Assembly (NCBI RefSeq): GCF_011046485.1
Contig: NZ_CP049256.1
Span: 3,224,001-3,288,000, forward strand
Length of the DNA: 64,000 bases
Direction of reading: 5' to 3'
Source: Microbacterium sp. 4R-513
GTDB lineage: Bacteria > Actinomycetota > Actinomycetes > Actinomycetales > Microbacteriaceae
Numbering within the stretch: the first letter of the stretch is position 1; each line of letters begins with the position of its first letter. The notes below the pieces were generated by a model. The model was given only the letters and a program-made list of their open reading frames with translations, had not been told where the DNA came from and made no database searches. Shown here one piece after another: positions 38,146 to 45,428 of this stretch. A program made the translations under genes and the position numbers.

Positions 38146-38466
38146 ATGCCCAACATCGCACTCGAGCTCGGCAAGCAGTCGGCATCTCTTGGCATCAACG
38201 CCGCCTACGGCGAACAGCGCGATGTCGGGGGTGTGCAGGTCATCCCCGTGTCGCTGAGCTGGACCGGCTTCGGCGGCGGGAGCGACGACGCCGGCAACGG
38301 CGGCGGCGGGGGAGGCGGCTGGGCCGTTCCCGTCGGCGCGTACATCCGCCGGGGCGGCGAGGTGCGCTTCGAGCCGAACATCGTCTCGCTCCTGACGGTC
38401 GCGATCCCCTTCGTATGGGTCGCCGGCCGCGCGCTCAGCCGTGTCATCCGCGCCCTCAAGAAGTAA
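38146..38466 (+). CDS. GerW/YtfJ-like small protein
   Basis: 106 residues. A Gly-rich core (GGGGGGGWAVPVGAYI near 52-67) is flanked by VIPVSLSWTGFGGG and a C-terminal hydrophobic helix (about 80-97) ending in basic residues. This arrangement resembles the GerW (YtfJ) family first named from Bacillus spores. Many actinobacteria that do not form spores encode such proteins. The function is unknown. The next gene starts within its last 26 bases in another frame. Confidence 0.65.
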   Translation: MPNIALELGKQSASLGINAAYGEQRDVGGVQVIPVSLSWTGFGGGSDDAGNGGGGGGGWAVPVGAYIRRGGEVRFEPNIVSLLTVAIPFVWVAGRALSRVIRALKK

Positions 38467-39034
38467 CGCCGACCCGGTCGCCGCAGCCCTCGACACCGCC
38501 GCCGTGCGCGTCCTCGACGCGGTGCGGGACCTCGGCGTGTCCAATCCGGTCGTCCTCATCGACGGTCAGAGCGGAGCGGGCAAGACGAGCCTGGCCAAGC
38601 AGCTCGTGGCCCGGTGGCCTCTCACGGGCCGGGTCCAGCTCGTCGCACTCGACAGTATCTACCCGGGCTGGGACGGCCTCGCCGACGGCGTGGAGGCGGC
38701 GCGCACGCTCATCCTGGTCCCGCACGGACGCGGCGTCCTCGGGATCTGGCAGCGGTGGGACTGGGATGCCTCGGCCCCCGCGGAAGCGCACGCGGTCGAT
38801 CCGTCGCTGCCGCTCATCGTCGAGGGCTCGGGCCTGATCACAGGAGCCACCGCTCGGCTCGGCGATGTGCGGGTCTGGCTGGAATCGCCCCTGGTATCGC
38901 GCAAGCGTCGCGCTCTCGAACGTGACGGCGAGATCTACCGCCCGCACTGGGAGCAGTGGGCTGAACAGGAGGAGCGCCACCTCGTGCGCGACGACCCTCG
39001 TCGGCACGCGACGCACATGTTCGCGATCCCGTGA
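38441..39034 (+). CDS. P-loop kinase-like protein (uridine-kinase-like)
   Basis: 197 residues from GTG 38441. Walker A GQSGAGKTSLAKQL at about 42-55; a DSIYPGWDGLADG motif matches uridine/nucleoside kinases, and a lid-like region REWRALERDGE-type sequence RKRRALERDGEIY follows. C-terminal ARHATHMF. It lacks the full set of residues to name a substrate. The overlap with the preceding gene suggests cotranslation. Convergent with the DUF2017 gene 20 bases downstream. Confidence 0.78.
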   Translation: MSSAPSRSNADPVAAALDTAAVRVLDAVRDLGVSNPVVLIDGQSGAGKTSLAKQLVARWPLTGRVQLVALDSIYPGWDGLADGVEAARTLILVPHGRGVLGIWQRWDWDASAPAEAHAVDPSLPLIVEGSGLITGATARLGDVRVWLESPLVSRKRRALERDGEIYRPHWEQWAEQEERHLVRDDPRRHATHMFAIP

Positions 39035-39054
39035 GGGGGGATTCCTCGTCGCCG

Positions 39055-39558
39055 TCAGTCCTCGCCGTCGGCGGCGCGGACCAATCCGTCGAGGCGGTAG
39101 CCGATCCAGTCGTAGACGCCGAAGCGCGGGTCGTCGTCGACATGGTCGTCTTCGTGCTCGATGCCGAGGCGAGAGGCGAGGACGAGACGGATGGCGGCGA
39201 GCGTCCGCAGCCACGCCTGCAGCGCATCGGGGTCGAGACGGATGAGGGTGATCTCGAGCTCGGCCTCTTCCGCCTCTCGTTCCTCGGTCGGAAGTGCAGC
39301 CTCGTGCAGGCTCGCAAGGACGGCCGCGGCATCCGTCGACCGTCTTTCCAGGAGGTCGCGCTGGGTGAGCTCGCGGAACTCCCGCGCCGACTCGGCATCG
39401 CCGGTATACGCGTCGGGGACGAGCCGCAGGACGGCGGGATCTTCAGGGAGGCCGGCGCCCGACTCGTCGAGCAGGTCTGCGAACTGCACGACGAGTCCGG
39501 CGAGGTGGGACGCCTCCATCCGCGAGAGCTCGAGGACGACGAGTCGGTCAGGGGTCAT
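39055..39558 (-). CDS. DUF2017 family protein
   Basis: 167 residues, mostly helical and acidic (EEREAEEAELEI). DUF2017 is an actinobacterial family usually encoded next to clpS. The ATG at 39558 overlaps the clpS stop (ATGA); a longer in-frame start at 39585 lies within clpS. No catalytic motif. Its constant pairing with clpS suggests a role near ClpS/ClpCP proteolysis, which is inference. Confidence 0.8.
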   Translation of the reverse strand: MTPDRLVVLELSRMEASHLAGLVVQFADLLDESGAGLPEDPAVLRLVPDAYTGDAESAREFRELTQRDLLERRSTDAAAVLASLHEAALPTEEREAEEAELEITLIRLDPDALQAWLRTLAAIRLVLASRLGIEHEDDHVDDDPRFGVYDWIGYRLDGLVRAADGED

Positions 39559-39854
39559 TGCGGTGCCTCTCGAACGGTCGCCCACAGTCCGTAGTCGTGC
39601 ATCGCCCGCGCGTGCAGCTCCATCTGCTCACGCGCGCCTTCGGCCACAACGGCGTGCCCGTCGTGGTGCACGGCGAGCATGAGGCGCTCGGCCTGCGCAC
39701 GGGGGAACCCGAAGTACTCACGGAAGACGTGCACGACATAGCTCATGAGGTTGACGGGGTCGTTCCACACGACCGTCTGCCACGGCCGGACGGCTTCGGG
39801 TGTCAGGCGGAGGTCGACGTCCTCCGTGCGCTCGGGGGCGGTTGCCGTAATCAT
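39555..39854 (-). CDS. clpS: ATP-dependent Clp protease adaptor ClpS
   Basis: 99 residues. Delivers N-degron substrates to ClpAP/ClpCP. Core VVWNDPVNLMSYVVHVF carries the conserved Asn/Asp that hold the substrate N-terminus, and HHDGHAVVAEG follows. The upstream part of the longer frame is Arg-rich shadow, so the start at 39854 is clear. Stop of the zincin gene overlaps this ATG (TGATG), placing zincin, clpS and DUF2017 in one minus-strand operon. Confidence 0.94.
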   Translation of the reverse strand: MITATAPERTEDVDLRLTPEAVRPWQTVVWNDPVNLMSYVVHVFREYFGFPRAQAERLMLAVHHDGHAVVAEGAREQMELHARAMHDYGLWATVREAPQ

Positions 39855-40204
39855 CACGCCCACCCGAGTTCGTGCAGTCGATCGTCGTCGATGCCGTAGA
39901 AGTGCGCGATCTCGTGGACGAGCGTCGTGTGCACCTCGTCGCGGAGCTCTTCCTCGTCGTCGCACGCGTGAAGATGCGGTTCGCGGTACACGATGATGCG
40001 GTCGGGGAGCTCGCCGCCGCCGTAGCGTCCGCGTTCGGTGAGCGCCCATCCGTCGTAGAGTCCGAACAGGTCGAGACTCCCGTCCTCGGGTCGGTCTTCG
40101 ACGACGAACACGACGTTGTCGAGGCCGTCGATCATGTCGTCCGGCAGCTGATCGAGCTCATCGGTGACGAGAGCCTCGAACGCCTCGACATCCATCTCGA
40201 TCAT
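39854..40204 (-). CDS. Small zinc-metallopeptidase-like (zincin) protein
   Basis: 116 residues from ATG 40204; a TTG at 40219 would add five. The zinc motif HEIAHFYGI has two His and the catalytic Glu, and a third ligand is probably the later D or H of DRLHELGW. Hydrophobic N-terminal repeat of acidic residues (VTDELDQLPDDMIDGLDNV). This matches small DUF1025/MPN-like metallopeptidase families. No signal peptide, so it is cytosolic. Confidence 0.8.
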   Translation of the reverse strand: MIEMDVEAFEALVTDELDQLPDDMIDGLDNVVFVVEDRPEDGSLDLFGLYDGWALTERGRYGGGELPDRIIVYREPHLHACDDEEELRDEVHTTLVHEIAHFYGIDDDRLHELGWA

Positions 40205-40229
40205 CGCCGACTCGCGCAATAGGAATTGG

Positions 40230-40302
40230 GGTGAGTAACGGGACTTGAACCCGCGACCCCCTGGACCACAACCAGGTGCTCTACCAACTGAGCTATACCC
40301 AC
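40230..40302 (-). tRNA. tRNA-His (GTG)
   Basis: Cloverleaf on the minus strand: acceptor GTGGGTA pairs with TACTCAC, D arm GCTC/GAGC, anticodon loop TTGTGGT with anticodon GTG (40267-40269), T arm GGGTTCAAGTCCC. An extra 5' G (40303) can pair with C73, as in His tRNAs. The CCA end is encoded (40227-40229). Confidence 0.95.
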
Positions 40303-40339
40303 CATGTCTCCCGCGTGAGCGGGCAACCAGAAGATTCTC

Positions 40340-40966
40340 TCACACCCCGGGAGCGAACGTTGACACGACGGATGCCGCGGCCGCCCGCGCCCCGTCGCTG
40401 GTCGGTCCGGGCTGGGGGACGAAGACCGCCTGGCGGTAGTACGCCAGCTCTCGGATCGACTCGCGGATGTCGGCGAGGGCCCGGTGCCCGCCGCCCTTCG
40501 CCGGCGCGTGGATGTACGCACGCGGGTACCAGCGACGTGCCAGTTCCTTGATGCTCGATACGTCGACGTTGCGATAGTGCAGCCACCGGTCGATCCGCGG
40601 CATGTACTTGGCGAGGAACATGCGGTCCGTCCCGATCGTGTTGCCCGCGAGCGGGGCCTTCCCCTCGTGTGCGACGAACTGCTGGATGTACTCCAGGGCC
40701 TGGAACTCGGCATCCGCGAGGCTCACACCCTGCGGGATCTCATCCAGCAGCCCGGACGAGGAGTGCATCGCGCGGACGAACTCGCTCATGTGCTCGAGCG
40801 ACGAGTCATCGGGCTTGATGACGATCTGGAACCCCGGATGCACGGGGCGCAGCTCGAAGTCGGTGATGACCACCGCGATCTCGACGAGCTCATCGATCTC
40901 GAGATCGAGGCCCGTCATCTCGCAGTCGATCCATACGAGCCGATCGTTCTCGGAAGCGCCCACCAT
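40340..40966 (-). CDS. orn: Oligoribonuclease
   Basis: 208 residues. 3'-5' exonuclease that clears 2-5 nt RNA and nanoRNA. DEDD motifs: DCEMTGLDLEIDE (first two acidic residues), GNTIGTDR, and the C-terminal HRALADI with Y-x-x-x-D-like order. Ends with a short Ala-rich tail. ATG at 40966 has TAGGAT six bases upstream on the minus strand. Flanked by two tRNA genes on the same strand. Confidence 0.93.
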   Translation of the reverse strand: MVGASENDRLVWIDCEMTGLDLEIDELVEIAVVITDFELRPVHPGFQIVIKPDDSSLEHMSEFVRAMHSSSGLLDEIPQGVSLADAEFQALEYIQQFVAHEGKAPLAGNTIGTDRMFLAKYMPRIDRWLHYRNVDVSSIKELARRWYPRAYIHAPAKGGGHRALADIRESIRELAYYRQAVFVPQPGPTSDGARAAAASVVSTFAPGV

Positions 40967-40972
40967 GAAGCC

Positions 40973-40978
40973 ATCCTA
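40973..40978 (-). promoter_or_regulatory. -10 element of a leaderless orn promoter
   Basis: TAGGAT on the minus strand, six bases before ATG 40966. Confidence 0.55.
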
Positions 40979-41005
40979 ATGATGGCCGCCGACGCGGCAT
41001 CTGAG

Positions 41006-41078
41006 CCCCTCCGGGAGGATTCGAACCCCCGACCTGGCGGGTAGAAACCGCTCGCTCTGTCCCCTGAGCTACGGAGGG
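41006..41078 (-). tRNA. tRNA-Arg (TCT)
   Basis: Acceptor CCCTCCG pairs with CGGAGGG, D arm GCTC/GAGC, anticodon stem AGCGG/CCGCC with loop TTTCTAC (anticodon TCT at 41043-41045), T arm GGGGG/CCTCC with TTCGAAT. The first base is C; no CCA is encoded (next bases CT). Folds cleanly. Confidence 0.93.
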
Positions 41079-41240
41079 AAGGTGAGTATCAGGCTACCGG
41101 CCCGCGCCGAGCGAGCGGAAACCGGGAGCCGCGATGCGCACGCAGTTTCCGAGAACTGCCTGTCAATGCCTGGCAGACACGGTAGGTGCGGCGTAGCGTC
41201 GGGGACGCCGAGAGGACGACGACGTCGAAGGGGTTGCATC

Positions 41241-41453
41241 ATGAGCGAGACGCAGACGCGGCGCCTGTGGGTGGCATTCGGACCTGCGGGGGCGGTTGGC
41301 ACGATCGAGAAGACCGGCGGGAGCGCCTACGCCGTGAAGATGGCGGGAGCGGATGCTCCGATCGGCACCTATCCGTCGATGGATGTCGCGAAGAACGCCC
41401 TGCACGCGCACATGAAGCCGGGTTCCGACTGGCCCGAGTTCCGCGAGCACTGA
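41241..41453 (+). CDS. Small conserved protein, function unknown
   Basis: 70 residues: RLWVAFGPAGAVGTIEK, then YAVKMAGADAPIGTYPSM and a C-terminal HAHMKPGSDWPEFREH. The RBS-like GAAGGGG lies 9-14 bases before ATG 41241. The chain is compact, with one beta-hairpin-like half and a helical end (VAKNALHAHM). I recall relatives labelled methyltransferase, but no methyltransferase motif fits in 70 residues, so the label is not supported. The spacer 41081-41240 has an inverted repeat CGGAAAC/GTTTCCG (41116-41122, 41145-41151). Confidence 0.68.
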   Translation: MSETQTRRLWVAFGPAGAVGTIEKTGGSAYAVKMAGADAPIGTYPSMDVAKNALHAHMKPGSDWPEFREH

Positions 41454-41555
41454 GCCTCCAGCGGGAGGCGAGCCGCACCGAGCGCCCCTCGCACTGGGGT
41501 TCGGCAAGCGGATCGAATCCGGCGTGTCGTCTGATCGACGTGCCGATCGATGCGG

Positions 41556-42182
41556 TCACTCCGCCGTCTGAGGTTCCGGCGCGGCGGACGTGGCGCGGAC
41601 CGTCGTTCCGCGCCGTGTGTCGAGCAGCGGAAGCGCGAGGTGCACGAGCGGGCCGATGAGCACCGCGAACAGCACAGTGCCCACGCCCACGGTTCCCCCG
41701 AGCAGCCATCCCACGAACAGCACGGACAGCTCCACCAGCGCTCGGCATGCGAAGATCGGCCAGCCCAGGCGGCTGTGCATGCCGGTCATGAGCCCGTCGC
41801 GCGGCCCCGGGCCGAAGTGCGCGCCGATGTAGAGGCCGGACGCGACCGCCACGAGAAGGATGCCTCCGAAGAGCGCGGCGAACTGAGCTGCGACCCCGCT
41901 CATCGGCGGGATGACCGAGAGGGCGAACTGCATGCTCGTCCCCACGAGCACGATGTTCGCGATCGTGCCGATCCCGGGCTTCTGGCGGAGGGGGATCCAC
42001 AGCAGAAGCACCAGGAACCCGATGATGCTCGTCATCCACCCGATCCCGATGCCCGTGTGGATGGAGACGCCCTCAGCGAATACCGTCCACGGATCCACTC
42101 CGAGGCCGGCTTCGACAGTCAGCGCGCACCCGATGCCGTAGAGGACCAGGCCGACGAGCAGCTGAAGGACGCGACGTGTCAT
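41556..42182 (-). CDS. YczE-family integral membrane protein
   Basis: 208 residues, about five or six helices. The block LVLYGIGCALTVEAGLGVDPW and the later GPRDGLMTGMHSRLGWP are characteristic of YczE/YyaS-like membrane proteins. A GTG at 42200 could add six residues. Divergent from a MocR-type regulator with operator-like repeats between, a pairing that is known for YczE-linked MocR proteins in actinobacteria. Probably controlled by that neighbour; the transported substance, if any, is unknown. Confidence 0.82.
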   Translation of the reverse strand: MTRRVLQLLVGLVLYGIGCALTVEAGLGVDPWTVFAEGVSIHTGIGIGWMTSIIGFLVLLLWIPLRQKPGIGTIANIVLVGTSMQFALSVIPPMSGVAAQFAALFGGILLVAVASGLYIGAHFGPGPRDGLMTGMHSRLGWPIFACRALVELSVLFVGWLLGGTVGVGTVLFAVLIGPLVHLALPLLDTRRGTTVRATSAAPEPQTAE

Positions 42183-42189
42183 GCCACCA

Positions 42190-42226
42190 TCCAATCGCAC
42201 GATTGGACTGACACCTGCAGTCCAAT
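42190..42226. promoter_or_regulatory. Operator-like repeats for the MocR/yczE pair
   Basis: Perfect 9-bp inverted repeat ATTGGACTG (42202-42210) and CAGTCCAAT (42218-42226) with a 7-base spacer. A further half-site CCAATCG (42191-42197) forms a second inverted repeat with CGATTGG (42200-42206). It covers the intergenic region and abuts both promoters. Confidence 0.65.
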
Positions 42227-42231
42227 TCCCC

Positions 42232-42237
42232 TATGCT
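42232..42237 (+). promoter_or_regulatory. -10 element of a leaderless MocR promoter
   Basis: TATGCT, six bases before ATG 42244 and five bases downstream of the inverted-repeat operator, so binding would hinder RNA polymerase (autoregulation). Confidence 0.55.
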
Positions 42238-42243
42238 GGCCCC

Positions 42244-43669
42244 ATGGACTCGAGGGTGTCGGCGCGCGCACTCACCGCGACGCTCGGCGGATGGCGTACG
42301 CGGGAGCCCGCGTACGAGGCGCTGGCCGACGGCATCCGGTTGCTCTGCCTCGACAACCGCCTTGCGCCGCGCACGGCATTGCCCGCGGAGCGAGAGCTGG
42401 CAGCCGCGCTCCAGGTGAGCCGGAGCACGGTGGCTGCGGCATACCGCAGCCTCCGCGAGACGGGCCACATCGCCAGCGTGCGAGGTTCCGGCAGCGAGAC
42501 CCTCCCGCTTCGACGTCGCGATCCCGGCAGAGTCGCCACTCCGGACGGCGCGATCGACCTGCAGCAGGCGAGCCCGCCGTCCTGGCCGGGCCTCGCAGGT
42601 GTCATCGCCGAGGTCGCGGGCCAGGCGGCCGCGCTCGTGTCGCGCGTCGGCTACGACGTCCTCGGCCGGCACGACCTCCGCGCCGCGATCGCCGACCAGT
42701 ACACGCGTCGGGGCATCCCGACCGATGCCGGCGAGGTCCTGGTTACGACGGGTGCTCAATCCGCGATCCATCTGCTCGCCTCGGTGCTGCTGGGTCGGGG
42801 GGATCGCGTCCTGATCGAGACCCCCACCTATCCGCACGCCGCCGATGCCTTCCGTCGAGCCGGCGCTCGGCCGGTCGGGGTGCCCGTGACGACAGCGGAC
42901 GGATGGGATCTCGACCGCGCCGAGCAGGCGTTCGCCCGCACCCTGCCGGTCGTCGCCTACCTCATGCCGGATTTCCAGAACCCCACGGGGCGCTCCATGA
43001 CACCCGAGGATCGATCCGTCATCCTGGCGGCCGCCGAGCGCGCAGGGACCGTGCTCGTCCTCGACGAGACGACGGCAGACCTCGACATCGACCGCGGCTG
43101 GATCGCGCCGGCCTTCCTCCACGGAGAGCCCGGTTCGGTCGTGCGACTGGGATCGCTCGGCAAGACCGTGTGGGGTGGCCTGCGGGTCGGCTGGATCCGT
43201 GCGCAGTCCGACCTCATCCGCCGGCTGGTGGCGGCTCGGTCGACGCAGGACCTCGGTACACCCGAATTCGAGCAAGCGGTGGCGGCTGCTCTTCTGCCGC
43301 GGTTCGGGGAAGTCGTCGCCCAGCGTTCCCACCTCCTGCGCGCCGGGCGGGACACGCTCATCGACGCTCTTCGCACCGGGCTCCCCGAGTGGTCCGTGCC
43401 GACGCCCCCCCGGAGGTGTAGCGCTCTGGATCGGACTCGACGCGCCGCTGAGCTCGGCGCTCGTCATGGATGTGCGGAGCCGGGGACTGCTCCTGTCGGC
43501 CGGATCGCGCTTCGCGGTCGACGGCGGCCACGATCGCCATCTTCGCGTCCCGTTCACGGCGTCGCTCGATGAGCTGCGCACCGCGGCCGACATCCTCAGC
43601 GAGGCATGGCCGCGGGTGCGCAGCGGCGCTCCGGTGACCGTCGTCGACCAGCTCGAAGCCGTCGTGTAG
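42244..43669 (+). CDS. MocR-type GntR/aminotransferase regulator, with +1 frameshift
   Basis: N-terminal winged helix (PAERELAAALQVSRSTVAAAYR, about 41-62), linker, then a PLP-aminotransferase-like domain from about residue 95 (YLMPDFQNPTGR, DETTADLDIDRGW, LGSLGKTVWGGLRVGW with the PLP-lysine position in SLGKT). Translation breaks at a seven-C run (43405-43411). Removing one C continues GGVALWIGLDAPLSSALV and ends VTVVDQLEAVV at 43669, giving 474 residues. Likely intact in the real genome. Divergent yczE gene is the likely target. Confidence 0.82.
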
Positions 43670-43933
43670 TCAGCGAGCGAATCGCAGGCAGTCGATCGCG
43701 TCGTCTGCCGACCAGAACTCTCCGAGCTCTCGGAACACCCGCGACGCGACGTGGAAGCGACGCGCTCGGTAGCGCACGCCGCCCATCTCGGCGAAGGCCT
43801 GGAGGTGGCCGATGACCCGCCCCTGTGTGTCGATCACGCGCCAGAGGGATGGGGCGACGCGGGCGAGACTGACCGGGGTGCCGGCGCGGAGAGCAGGTGG
43901 CGACGAGGGTGCGAGGTCTGTGAGTGCAGTCAT
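43670..43933 (-). CDS. Small protein of unknown function behind a LexA (SOS) box
   Basis: 87 residues. The central SLWRVIDTQGRVIGHLQAF and C-terminal YRARRFHVASRVFRELGEFW then SADDAIDCLRF are its recognisable parts; no known enzyme motif. ATG 43933 follows AGGAG; an in-frame longer start (43987) runs through the SOS box and is unlikely. A 16-bp LexA-type site lies 17 bases upstream, so this is very probably a damage-inducible gene. The stop immediately abuts the convergent MocR stop. Confidence 0.75.
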   Translation of the reverse strand: MTALTDLAPSSPPALRAGTPVSLARVAPSLWRVIDTQGRVIGHLQAFAEMGGVRYRARRFHVASRVFRELGEFWSADDAIDCLRFAR

Positions 43934-43950
43934 GAGGTCTCCTCTCTTGA

Positions 43951-43966
43951 TCGAACATATGTGCGA
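43951..43966 (-). promoter_or_regulatory. LexA-binding (SOS) box
   Basis: TCGAACATATGTGCGA on the plus strand; the actinobacterial and Bacillus consensus TCGAAC-N4-GTTCGA is matched at 11 of the 12 defined bases. It overlaps a minus-strand -10 candidate TATGTT (43954-43959) in front of the gene at 43933. Confidence 0.7.
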
Positions 43967-44176
43967 CCTCCGACATTCCCACCGCACCGACTCTTCGAAG
44001 CGTCAACGGCTTCTCCTCCACACCCACCGACGTCTCTGATCGATCCACCGGCGTGCTCTGCGGCGCTTCCCGTCGTCCGCGCCCTCGAGATGCTGATGGG
44101 AGCGCCGGCGTTCGACGGGCACTCGAGCGCCGGCGCAGCATCCGCGGGAGACATCCGCACGAAGAGAGGAAGCACA
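43967..44176 (+). other. Intergenic region before ssb
   Basis: About 210 bases with no convincing gene. It holds the ssb leader with ribosome site GAGAGGAAGC (44164-44173). I could not place the ssb promoter. Confidence 0.4.
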
Positions 44177-44750
44177 ATGACCGACACCATCACCATCACG
44201 GGCAACGTCGCCACCGAGCCGGAGCACAAGCGCACGCCGGCCGGCGTCGCCATCACGACATTCCGCGTCGCCAGCGGCCAGCGCCGCTACGACCGCAACA
44301 CCGGTTCCTGGGTCGACTCGCACACGAACTGGTACACCGTCTCGGCGTTCCGGGCGCTCGCTGAGCACGCCTTCCACTCGCTGCGCAAAGGCGACCGGGT
44401 GATCCTCACCGGGCGCCTGCGCCTGCGGGAGTGGGAGTCGGGCGCGAAGAAGGGCACGAGCGCGGAGATCGACGTCGAGGCGATCGGCCACGACCTCCTG
44501 TTCGGCACCACGCGTTTCGAGAAGGATGCCTCGTCCCTCCCCCTCCGGTGCCCCCGCGGTGGACACCGACTGGGCACCGGCGTCGGCGGCGGGGGAGTGG
44601 GCCGTACCCGGAGCAGGTCCGTCCCCCGAGCCGCAGCGTGCCGCCGACGTCGAACCCTCGCCCGTCGAGCGAAAGGAGCTCGCGCTGGTCGGTGCAGGCG
44701 GCCGGAACGCAGCCGACGGAGCGCCGACCGACGCCGACACGCCCTTCTGA
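44177..44750 (+). CDS. ssb: Single-stranded DNA-binding protein (second-type SSB), with +1 frameshift
   Basis: OB fold with TDTITITGNVATEPE, VASGQRRYDRN and FRALAEHAFHSLRKGDRV (about 1-110). After EKDAS an extra C in the runs at 44535-44543 breaks the frame; removal of one C gives an Ala/Pro/Glu-rich tail ending DADTPF at 44750, the acidic tip that binds partner proteins. Corrected length 190 residues. The usual essential ssb sits between rpsF and rpsR, so this isolated copy is probably an extra SSB. The SOS box is about 210 bases upstream. Confidence 0.8.
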
Positions 44751-44781
44751 GGCTCACGGCGGACGCCGTGGCCGCGCCGCC

Positions 44782-44787
44782 TAGACT
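44782..44787 (+). promoter_or_regulatory. -10 element of a leaderless promoter
   Basis: TAGACT, six bases before GTG 44794. Confidence 0.6.
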
Positions 44788-44793
44788 CGTCGC

Positions 44794-45330
44794 GTGCTTC
44801 GCCGCTCTCATCCGACCCCCCGGCGGGCGGCGATCACTCGGCGCTCCGGCGCCCTGGCGACCGCGGCGCTCTGCCTCGCGGTTCTCACGGGCTGCGCGGC
44901 CGGCCCCCCCGACACGCCGAGTGCGTCCGCGACGGCGTCACTGCCTGCGCCCTCCCCATCGGGTACGGCTTCGGCATCCGCGACTGCGGCCCCGGCCCTC
45001 GTGCTGCGGCCCGACGGGAGCGCGAGCGACAACCTTGCTTACTTCACGTCGATCGTCGCAGCCGTCTGGGCCGGTCCGGACAGGGCGTCAGGTCGCGCAT
45101 ATATCGACGCCCTGGCGACCGCGGGCTTCGACAAGGGCGCGATGCAGGTGACGAACGACGAGTCCACGGTGGGCAATCCGGCGGAGAGCATCCAGTTCTC
45201 GGTTCTGTGGGCGGGCGAGTGCCTGGTCGGACAGGTGGGGCCGGCGACCGGCGAGCCCGTCACGACAGTGCTCCCGGTCGTCGGTGAGGGCAGCTGTCTC
45301 ATCGGACAGACCCGGCCCATCGACTGGTGA
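44794..45330 (+). CDS. Lipoprotein (DUF6993-like)
   Basis: 178 residues. Arg-rich start, hydrophobic stretch and lipobox LTGC with Cys at about residue 34, then a Ser/Ala/Pro-rich linker and a folded domain of about 105 residues with NLAYFTSIVAAVWAG, FDKGAMQVTNDEST and two Cys (AGECLVGQ, EGSCLIGQ) that could form a disulfide. The similarity to the domain DUF6993 is from memory. Surface-anchored protein of unknown role. Confidence 0.75.
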   Translation: MLRRSHPTPRRAAITRRSGALATAALCLAVLTGCAAGPPDTPSASATASLPAPSPSGTASASATAAPALVLRPDGSASDNLAYFTSIVAAVWAGPDRASGRAYIDALATAGFDKGAMQVTNDESTVGNPAESIQFSVLWAGECLVGQVGPATGEPVTTVLPVVGEGSCLIGQTRPIDW

Positions 45331-45413
45331 TGCAGCTCGCGCCGGGCCGCGGCAAGCCCCGGCGCGTGGCGGGTCGCGGCATCCCTCGCGGGAAGCGCCT
45401 CCCGGCCCGCCCC

Positions 45414-45419
45414 TAGACT
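45414..45419 (+). promoter_or_regulatory. -10 element for ettA
   Basis: TAGACT, nine bases before ATG 45429, giving a leader of only two or three bases. Confidence 0.5.
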
Positions 45420-45428
45420 GGACAGGTT

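Noticed and set aside
41116..41151. Inverted repeat CGGAAAC/GTTTCCG as a terminator
   Set aside because: Spacer of 22 bases and no T run; an operator is possible but nothing else supports it.
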